Shown here piece after piece: positions 1 through 5,108 of a stretch of DNA of 9,488 nucleotides. The stretch lies in the NCBI GenBank assembly GCA_022360535.1, contig JAKSCP010000045.1:1-9488 (forward strand). The letters run 5' to 3'. Below the pieces are notes generated by a model. That model had not been told where the DNA came from and ran no database searches. It saw nothing but the letters and a program-made list of their open reading frames with translations. Positions within the stretch are counted from its first letter, which is position 1. Each line of letters opens with the position of its first letter. The translations under genes and the position numbers were made by a program. This DNA comes from Pseudomonadales bacterium. GTDB taxonomy: Bacteria; Pseudomonadota; Gammaproteobacteria; Pseudomonadales; Pseudohongiellaceae.

Positions 1-155
1 ACATCGGCCGCCGCCTGGATTTCCTGATGCAGGAACTCAACCGCGAAGCCAACACCCTGGCGAGCAAGTCCGTAGACAGCGAAACCACAGCGGCGGCAGT
101 GGAATTGAAAGTGCTGATTGAGCAGATGCGGGAACAGATCCAGAATATCGAATAG
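1..155 (+). CDS. yicC: YicC-family endoribonuclease, 3' end only
   Basis: This is the last 50 codons of a gene that begins before the window. Read in the frame starting at base 3, it gives IGRRLDFLMQELNREANTL near its start and ends EQMREQIQNIE followed by TAG. The GRRLDFLMQE-NRE-NT-SK pattern and the charged helical tail are the hallmark C-terminus of the YicC/YloC family, a stress-related endoribonuclease family normally just under 300 residues long. It is a core chromosomal gene and unrelated to the copper genes that follow. The reading frame is intact to its stop, as expected if an element inserted at the gene's 3' end and rebuilt the last codons. Identification is firm; only the C-terminus can be judged. 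Confidence 0.9.
   Translation, partial: IGRRLDFLMQELNREANTLASKSVDSETTAAAVELKVLIEQMREQIQNIE
131..155. other. putative left attachment site (attL) in the 3' end of yicC
   Basis: The last 25 or so bases of yicC lie immediately before an integrase gene with its own cluster of repeats. In Vibrio MGIs, integration occurs in the 3' end of yicC and leaves the gene functional, so the crossover core should be here. The exact core cannot be fixed because no second copy of this segment is present in the window. The location is inferred from gene order and the known target of this integrase class. Confidence 0.45.
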
Positions 156-237
156 CATCCACAGAGATCCACAAACATACTTAACTCATTGCTTTGTATG
201 ACATTAATCAAACCCTTCATCCATAGCAATCCACCAT

Positions 238-410
238 CGCCCACCAAAATCCAGACCATACTGGTGGGCAAAATGGTGGGCAGAACGTGACTTTCTGCCC
301 ACCACCCTCTATTCTCGACACCAAATGGTGGGCAGCAATAACCGCCCCCACCGAAAGCCCCGAAAGCCGCGCCCCACAGCTGTAATCCATAATCCAAAAG
401 TGGTGGGCAG
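238..410. repeat. cluster of TGGTGGGCAG repeats, candidate integrase arm-type sites
   Basis: The ten-base word TGGTGGGCAG occurs exactly at 274-283, 326-335 and 401-410 on the plus strand and at 295-304 as its reverse complement. A near copy ending in A is at 262-271, and a shorter inverted relative (CGCCCACCA) is at 238-246. Six copies in about 170 bases between the attachment site and the integrase start cannot be coding. Tyrosine integrases with an N-terminal arm-binding domain bind short repeats of this kind flanking the crossover core. The copy at 401-410 sits about 33 bases before the integrase start and could also serve autoregulation. The role is inferred; the repeats are seen directly. 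Confidence 0.7.
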
Positions 411-442
411 CCATTTCATGTCGGCAAGAGCAGAGGATAAAG

Positions 443-1660
443 ATGAGCAAACTGACGGCCATACAGATCAAGTCACTGCTTAACCAGCCCCCCAAGAAAC
501 ACGCTGATGGTGGTGGTCTGTATTTCTGTGTCCGGACATCTGGCTCCCCCTACTGGATGCTGCGCTACAGCAACCAGGGAAAACGACGCGAGGTCACCCT
601 CGGGCAATATCCGCAGATGACACTGGCCCAAGCCAGAGAAAATGCCGTCATGGCCAAGCAAGGCCTCCGCCATGGCTCTGATCCCATCCAGGAAAAGGCC
701 AAACTGGCGCTGCCGGAGCTCAATACCGTTTCAGAGTTGTTCCAGGACTGGTATGACAGCGACCTCTCAAAGCGCCTGAAGCACCCCAACATTCCCGAAC
801 GCATCTTCAGGAAGGAGATCGCCCCGATCATCGGCAAATATGCCATCGGCGATGTTTCCCCAAGGGATATTCGTGCCGTACTGCAAAGGGTTCAAAGCAG
901 TGACAGACCCACTATTGCCAATGACACCCTGATGTACCTGAAACAACTGTTTCGACATGGCATTAAACTGGACCTGCTACAAACCAACCCCGCCTCACCC
1001 TTTTCGTTGAGTGACGCAGGAGGAGAGGAGCGTAGCCGCGAACGAAGCCTTTCCTTGGAAGAGCTAACGCATGTTTTTCAGGTCTTCAGGGAGAACATCA
1101 ACAGTTTTGGCAGAGATAACCTCCTGGCATGCTGCTTATTTCTTGTGCTCGGCGTAAGAAAGAGCGAACTGTGCGAAGCTCGCTGGGATGAATTTGATCT
1201 GGACGCAGGCATATGGAACCTGTCAAAAGAACGAAGTAAGACTGGAGCAGCCATCACCATCCCCCTTCCTACACAGGCTATCCGGTGGCTCGAAATCCTT
1301 CATGGCCATGCCTGTGGTGCCCCCTACGTTTTTCCGGCTCGTCGCGCCAGCAAACGCCCCCATATGGGTCCTGATACCCTAAACCGAGCTATCAGCAAAC
1401 TGTTTGGCCGGGAAACAGGACGCAAAAAACAGCCTCCCAACAAGATGGGAGGGCTTGAACACTTCACCGTTCACGACCTGCGGCGCACCTTCCGCAGCCT
1501 TGCAGCTGCGGAAGGTGTGCCTGGGCATGTGGCAGAAAGGTGTTTGAACCATAAATTGAAAGGGGTGGAAGGTATTTATGACAGATATGACTACTTTGAA
1601 GAACGGAAGCTTGCACACCAGAAAGTTGCCGACCGCATTGAACCGGTGATACGGCTCTGA
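443..1660 (+). CDS. int: P4-type tyrosine recombinase / island integrase
   Basis: This 405-residue protein is a full-length site-specific recombinase that would integrate and excise the island at yicC. Residues 1-90 form the DUF4102-type arm-binding domain, with the typical HADGGGLYFCV, YWMLRY and TLGQYPQMTLAQAR stretches. Residues about 95-185 are the core-binding SAM-like domain. The catalytic domain carries the complete tyrosine recombinase set: R239 (LGVRKSELCEARW), K266 (SKTGAAITIPL), H344 and R347 (HDLRRTF), H370 (LNH) and the nucleophile Y379 (GIYDRYDY). The ATG at 443 is preceded by GAGG at 433-436, with six bases between. It points away from yicC and is followed by about 600 bases without a gene. 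Nothing is broken, so activity is plausible. Similarity to MGI integrases is inferred from the target site and not from an alignment. Confidence 0.93.
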   Translation: MSKLTAIQIKSLLNQPPKKHADGGGLYFCVRTSGSPYWMLRYSNQGKRREVTLGQYPQMTLAQARENAVMAKQGLRHGSDPIQEKAKLALPELNTVSELFQDWYDSDLSKRLKHPNIPERIFRKEIAPIIGKYAIGDVSPRDIRAVLQRVQSSDRPTIANDTLMYLKQLFRHGIKLDLLQTNPASPFSLSDAGGEERSRERSLSLEELTHVFQVFRENINSFGRDNLLACCLFLVLGVRKSELCEARWDEFDLDAGIWNLSKERSKTGAAITIPLPTQAIRWLEILHGHACGAPYVFPARRASKRPHMGPDTLNRAISKLFGRETGRKKQPPNKMGGLEHFTVHDLRRTFRSLAAAEGVPGHVAERCLNHKLKGVEGIYDRYDYFEERKLAHQKVADRIEPVIRL

Positions 1661-2258
1661 TGCACAGGTGTGTTTAGACCGAATATAAAGACTTTCCTAT
1701 TGATTACTTCAATACCCTACACCTAGCCCTACACCAGAATTGTGGATTATAGCGGACGAAGATGAACTGATCTGGGCATAAGAAAGACGCGCCGCGCACA
1801 GCGGCAGACACATGCATGGCAGGGTCTGAAATCCAAAGGTACCCAGGCATAACGCCACTGGTCATCGCTCCTTGCCTATCCATGACCCAATAATATCGAT
1901 CAAAAGTAAAGGTACAGCCAAACATCAGCTAGCGGATAGGCACCTTATCGCCGCCGTGCTAAGGGAGCATTTCCTCGATTATTTTCCCCGATATCATTGC
2001 ATGTATGCTCTGGATTAGGACATCCAACGCGGTGCTTGCCAGCAGGCCGGCATCGTCGAAGCTGAAGCTCGCGCAATCTTACTATTTACGCCCCACTGGC
2101 GAAGCCAGACCAGAAGGGGGGGGGGGGAGAGTTTTCTCTTTTGGCACGATTTCTTCGAACCCGTAAAAGGTCGAGACCACAGCACTACGATACGCGGCTC
2201 AACCAACCAATGTCACACCACAACAACCAGAATTCGATCAATGATTACATTCTTGCCA
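1661..2258. other. 598-base stretch without a convincing gene, between convergent int and sensor kinase
   Basis: No frame here gives a protein I recognise, and the longest short frames lack a ribosome-binding site or family motifs. Visible structure: a tandem CCCTACACC pair (1715-1723 and 1727-1735), an inverted repeat TGCCTATCC / GGATAGGCA (1873-1881 and 1934-1942), a small CTGGC-GAA-GCCAG hairpin (2096-2108), and a run of 12 G (2116-2127). No clear rho-independent terminator for either converging gene is visible. It may be decayed mobile DNA or an unrecognised recombination or control region. Confidence 0.5.
2116..2127 (+). repeat. G12 homopolymer tract
   Basis: Twelve consecutive G residues lie in the non-coding stretch between the integrase and the kinase. 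Such tracts slip readily in replication and in sequencing, so the length here may be variable or an assembly approximation. No gene with a phase-variable frame or an adjacent promoter is recognisable. Confidence 0.8.
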
Positions 2259-3632
2259 TTAACGATCGTGCCATTTATTCGTTGATAGAATTTGGTTTGG
2301 GAAAGGAACTTGAACAGTAACAGTTAACCCACCTGACCGGCCAAGCCCGCATCTTACCTCCCCCCCGTAGCGCTGAACGATTTCAAACACAATAGCCAGT
2401 CCCAGTCCGTGACCCGGGGCTTGCTCATCAAGTCTTAACCCCCGCTTTCCCAGCGTCTTCAGAGCTTCCCCGGCCACACCCGGGCCATCGTCACCCACGA
2501 CAATTATCATCTGATCTCGGCATTCCTCCAGAAGGAGCTCTACGCAACGAGACGACCACTTTCCAGCGTTATCGAGAAGGTTGCCAAGTACCTCATTCAG
2601 GTCTTGCTCGTCTATAGGCCAGCACCGCTCTTCTGCTAGATTTGTTGCAAGCTCAAAGGATTTTTCCGAGTGTAGACGACCCAGCATCCATAGCAGGTCC
2701 CGTGCCAATTTAACCGGGTAAGCGCTTTGGCCTACATGAGCGCCCGCAAATTTGCTACGCCGTAATTTTGCCTCTAGTTGCTTATCGATATCGTCCAGCC
2801 TCGAGACTATTGCCTGCCGCAGCTCCTGATCTAAAGGGCGGCCAGTGTCTTGTAGAATCTGGCGTACCGCTGCGATAGGTGTCTTGACGCTATGTGATAA
2901 GTTGGTGAGAGCATTCCGAGATCGCTTGAGTCGATGCTCGAGAGAATCCAACAGCTGGTTAAGCTGACCAACAAGCGGACGGAATTCATCTGGTCCGGTG
3001 GCGTCGATTCGAGAAATCTGGCCAGACTGAAGCCTGTTCAGCGCGCTCTGAAGGGCCTCTACAGGTCGAAGGGCCAAGGTAACACCTATCCAGAGGCTTC
3101 CAACCAGCAGCACCATTAGCAGGACAGAAACAACCGCCGTCCAAGTGTGCAGCGTCTCTTGACTCTGTTGCAGCGACTCCATATTTTCGGCCACAATCAC
3201 CACAATCATGACTCCATCAATCATGAATGACCGACGATAAGCGAGAATCCATGGCGGTGCTTCAGGTACGGACGCATCATGAATGTTAACTCCCCCCTGT
3301 TTATCGGAAGCGAACAAAGGCTTCAAGAGAGGGGCCCAGGACTCAGGGGAAACCATCTGTTGTGACGGTGAGGCAATAGCGAAGGCATGATGGAAAACTT
3401 CTTGGAAATAATCACCGGTATCTAAACTATCGATCGCCCCCCCGGACTCTCGTATTCGATGCTCCAGAAAAGCGACCTCTTCCTTTAATCGACTCTCCAC
3501 AAACTCACGGGACATGCGCTCCAGCAACGTGCCGTGAATAAACCAAGCCAAAGCCATCAAGGCAACGCCTGCGGGCAATAGCAGGAGTAAAAGCATCCCC
3601 CGTACCGAGCTGGGCCTTTTAGTCACGGGCAT
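2259..3632 (-). CDS. PhoQ-like membrane sensor histidine kinase, probable copper/envelope sensor
   Basis: This is a 457-residue inner-membrane sensor kinase, the probable partner of the overlapping response regulator. Numbering from the chosen ATG: TM1 at about 13-32, a periplasmic loop of about 130 residues that includes a His-His pair (H81, H82), TM2 at about 164-188, a HAMP-like linker, then the dimerisation helix with phospho-acceptor H247 in NLSHSVKTPIAAV. The ATP-binding domain has an N box (LGNLLDNAGKW, about 349-359), G1 (VGDDGPGV, about 379-386) and G2 (GHGLGLAI, about 407-414). The SHSVKTP form is typical of PhoQ-type kinases, not of the CusS/CopS type. I chose ATG 3632 because AAGGA lies ten bases upstream; a GTG at 3653 would add seven residues. 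The start overlaps the regulator's end by 14 bases, implying translational coupling. Copper sensing is inferred from the divergent operon. Confidence 0.88.
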   Translation of the reverse strand: MPVTKRPSSVRGMLLLLLLPAGVALMALAWFIHGTLLERMSREFVESRLKEEVAFLEHRIRESGGAIDSLDTGDYFQEVFHHAFAIASPSQQMVSPESWAPLLKPLFASDKQGGVNIHDASVPEAPPWILAYRRSFMIDGVMIVVIVAENMESLQQSQETLHTWTAVVSVLLMVLLVGSLWIGVTLALRPVEALQSALNRLQSGQISRIDATGPDEFRPLVGQLNQLLDSLEHRLKRSRNALTNLSHSVKTPIAAVRQILQDTGRPLDQELRQAIVSRLDDIDKQLEAKLRRSKFAGAHVGQSAYPVKLARDLLWMLGRLHSEKSFELATNLAEERCWPIDEQDLNEVLGNLLDNAGKWSSRCVELLLEECRDQMIIVVGDDGPGVAGEALKTLGKRGLRLDEQAPGHGLGLAIVFEIVQRYGGEVRCGLGRSGGLTVTVQVPFPNQILSTNKWHDR

Positions 3633-4284
3633 CGAACATATATCCTTGGCCACGTCGTGTTTTAATCGTGTCTGTACCGACTAGCTTCCTCAGCCGGCGG
3701 ATGTAGGCCTCGATAACGTTCTCACTCGGATTATCGTTTAGGTTATAAAGTTGCTCCATTAACTGCTCCTTGGAAAACACGTGTCCGGGACGCCCCATGA
3801 GACACCTGAGCAGCCGGAATTCAGTGCCTGTCAGGCTGTGCTCTTGGCCATCGTTTGCTTTAAGGGTCTGGCGACTCTGATCCAATTCGAAATACCCAGC
3901 CTTGACGATATCTACCATCCGCCCTTCGCTACGCCGTATTATCGCATGCAGCCGGGCAATCAGCTCTTCGGCCTGGAACGGCTTGGTCAAATAATCGTCA
4001 GCTCCGGCCTTCAGCCCGTTGACCTTTTCTTGCCAGTCTCCCCGTGCCGTCAGGATCAATACTGGAAAGTCGATGTTGCTGCCGCGCCAGCGCCGCAAGA
4101 CGTCCAGGCCGCTACCGTCAGGCAATCCCAAATCCAATATACATGCCCGGTAGCTTTCCTGTTCACCCAGCACTATCCCATCATGGGCTGTAGACGCAAT
4201 GTCCACACTAAAGCCTAGCTTCTCCAATTGACTCGACAGGCCGTCCGCTAATAGTCGGTCATCCTCCACCAGAAGCAGCCTCAT
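3619..4284 (-). CDS. OmpR/PhoP-family response regulator, probable activator of the copper operon
   Basis: This 221-residue DNA-binding regulator has a receiver domain (1-118) with the acidic pair E7/D8/D9, phospho-acceptor D51 (CILDLGLPDGSGLDVL), T79 (ILTAR) and K101 (YLTKPF). A winged-helix domain (about 125-221) carries LTGTEFRLLRCL, a recognition helix (ENVIEAYIRRLRKLVG) and the wing RRGQGYMF. The length and motifs fit the PhoP/QseB/TctD branch. The ATG at 4284 is preceded by AAAGGTG with suitable spacing. It is the first gene of a two-gene unit with the kinase and is transcribed away from the copper operon. The paired tandem sites between the two operons suggest it activates both its own gene and the copper genes. 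It could be named CopR by role, but that role is inferred from position. Confidence 0.92.
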   Translation of the reverse strand: MRLLLVEDDRLLADGLSSQLEKLGFSVDIASTAHDGIVLGEQESYRACILDLGLPDGSGLDVLRRWRGSNIDFPVLILTARGDWQEKVNGLKAGADDYLTKPFQAEELIARLHAIIRRSEGRMVDIVKAGYFELDQSRQTLKANDGQEHSLTGTEFRLLRCLMGRPGHVFSKEQLMEQLYNLNDNPSENVIEAYIRRLRKLVGTDTIKTRRGQGYMFDARD

Positions 4285-4321
4285 TATTTACACCTTTTAG
4301 TCAGTATTTAGATACCCCATC

Positions 4322-4327
4322 AATATC
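4322..4327 (-). promoter_or_regulatory. candidate -10 element for the regulator-kinase operon
   Basis: Read on the minus strand this is GATATT, placed nine bases after the outer TTCAGG of the left half of the inverted repeat. There is no good -35 hexamer; the TTCAGG repeat occupies that place, as in PhoP-type activated promoters. It leaves a leader of about 30-40 bases before the regulator start at 4284. Confidence 0.5.
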
Positions 4328-4333
4328 GCAGAG

Positions 4334-4390
4334 CAGCCTGAATCCAGCCTGAAAAAAATTAATTCACTATTTTCAGGCTGGATTCAGGTA
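4334..4390. promoter_or_regulatory. divergent operator: 19-bp perfect inverted repeat built from tandem TTCAGG sites
   Basis: The left arm CCTGAATCCAGCCTGAAAA (4337-4355) is exactly complementary to the right arm at 4370-4388, with a 14-base spacer. Each arm holds two copies of TTCAGG spaced 11 bases apart (4372 and 4383 on the plus strand; the mirror copies at 4353-4348 and 4342-4337 on the minus strand). Two same-direction half-sites one helical turn apart are the usual target of an OmpR-family regulator dimer. Each arm is followed outward by N9 and a -10 like hexamer. The inverted repeat could also fold as RNA, but its position between divergent starts and its internal tandem structure favour an operator for the adjacent regulator. 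Confidence 0.75.
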
Positions 4391-4397
4391 ATGACCT

Positions 4398-4403
4398 GAT
4401 AAT
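4398..4403 (+). promoter_or_regulatory. candidate -10 element for the copper operon
   Basis: GATAAT matches the -10 consensus at five of six positions and lies nine bases after the outer TTCAGG of the right operator arm, the same geometry as on the opposite side. The -35 region is replaced by the regulator site, suggesting an activator-dependent promoter. Transcription would start about 75 bases before the cupredoxin ATG. Confidence 0.55.
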
Positions 4404-4486
4404 AGCAGCTGACGTTATCCCTTGCTTATTTCTGTTAGCAAAACCACTCATTTTTTCAAGCAAACTAAAATCAAGGAGAAAACAAA

Positions 4487-5020
4487 ATGAGCGCATCAAA
4501 ATTCATGGTCGCAGCCGCATTTCTTTCCATATCGGCACCCGTCCTAGCAGCAGTCGGCCATGACAACGCTCATGGGCACGGTGCTGCGAGCGGCTCACCC
4601 GGCAGGATCTCGGAGGCCAGCCGAACCATAAAGGTCGAGATGTACGACATGTACTATGAGCCGGAATCAATCTCCGTAAAGCAGGGAGAGACAGTGCGAT
4701 TTATTGTTGAGAACAAAGGCAATATCGTCCACGAATTCAACATCGGCACCCCTGAGATGCACGAGAGCCACCAGAAAGAAATGATGATGATGGTCGAACA
4801 TGGCGTGATTCAGGGCGGCAAGCTCAATCACGACATGATGAAAATGGACATGGGGAACGGCCACTCCATGAAGCACGACGACCCCAACAGCGTACTGCTC
4901 GAACCTGGCCAAAGCCAGGAAGTGGTCTGGAAGTTCTCCGATAAGGGCAATATCGAGTTTGCCTGCAACGTTCCGGGGCATTACCAGGCCGGAATGTATG
5001 GCGACGTTAACTTCGAGTAA
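4487..5020 (+). CDS. periplasmic cupredoxin, CopI-like copper tolerance protein
   Basis: This 177-residue secreted blue-copper-type protein is the first gene of the copper operon. A Sec signal peptide (1-21, ending PVLA) is followed by a His-rich mature N-terminus (GHDNAHGHGA). The cupredoxin fold spans about 47-177 and shows a complete type 1 copper site: H82 (NIVHEFNI), C160, H165 and M170 (FACNVPGHYQAGM). Between the first ligand and the rest is a long Met/His-rich insertion (about 90-130) with many M and H residues, likely extra Cu(I) sites. It resembles CopI, a periplasmic cupredoxin linked to copper tolerance in proteobacteria; the likely job is to bind or oxidise periplasmic copper, or pass it to CopA. 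The start has AAGGAG at 4473-4478, eight bases upstream. It lies 88 bases before copA. Confidence 0.88.
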   Translation: MSASKFMVAAAFLSISAPVLAAVGHDNAHGHGAASGSPGRISEASRTIKVEMYDMYYEPESISVKQGETVRFIVENKGNIVHEFNIGTPEMHESHQKEMMMMVEHGVIQGGKLNHDMMKMDMGNGHSMKHDDPNSVLLEPGQSQEVVWKFSDKGNIEFACNVPGHYQAGMYGDVNFE

Positions 5021-5108
5021 CTCAGGTCACTGGTAACACGTCGATCTGTTGGGCTTTCAGGTGTCTCGCCCGGGAGCCTTCCATGAAGTTGGATTTGGAG
5101 TAAAGCAC

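Noticed and set aside
1704..1925. Minus-strand 73-codon open frame after the integrase
   Set aside because: No family motif, no convincing ribosome-binding site, and composition typical of a chance frame.
1830..2127. Plus-strand open frame broken by TAG at 2016, with a stretch reading DIQRGACQQAGI that recalls the start region of resolvases
   Set aside because: The likeness is only a few residues, no catalytic serine region is found, and there is no start codon; kept only as a possible remnant.
2229..2243. CCAGAATTCGATCAA as a possible second copy of the yicC-end attachment core
   Set aside because: It matches the yicC end only over short broken segments, as expected by chance; not a credible attR.
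2360..2366. C7 tracts in the kinase gene (also 3437-3443) as phase-variation switches
   Set aside because: The frame is intact, seven bases is short, and such tracts are common where Gly codons adjoin on the coding strand.
3633..3653. GTG start adding seven residues to the sensor kinase
   Set aside because: The ATG at 3632 has AAGGA ten bases upstream; the GTG has no clear site, though it cannot be excluded.
4337..4388. The 19-bp inverted repeat as a rho-independent terminator
   Set aside because: It lies between two divergent gene starts, so there is no upstream gene to terminate, and its internal tandem sites fit an operator better.
5049..5108. Upstream TTG start extending copA by 20 residues
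   Set aside because: The extension would bury the signal peptide; ATG 5109 has a good ribosome-binding site and begins the signal sequence.
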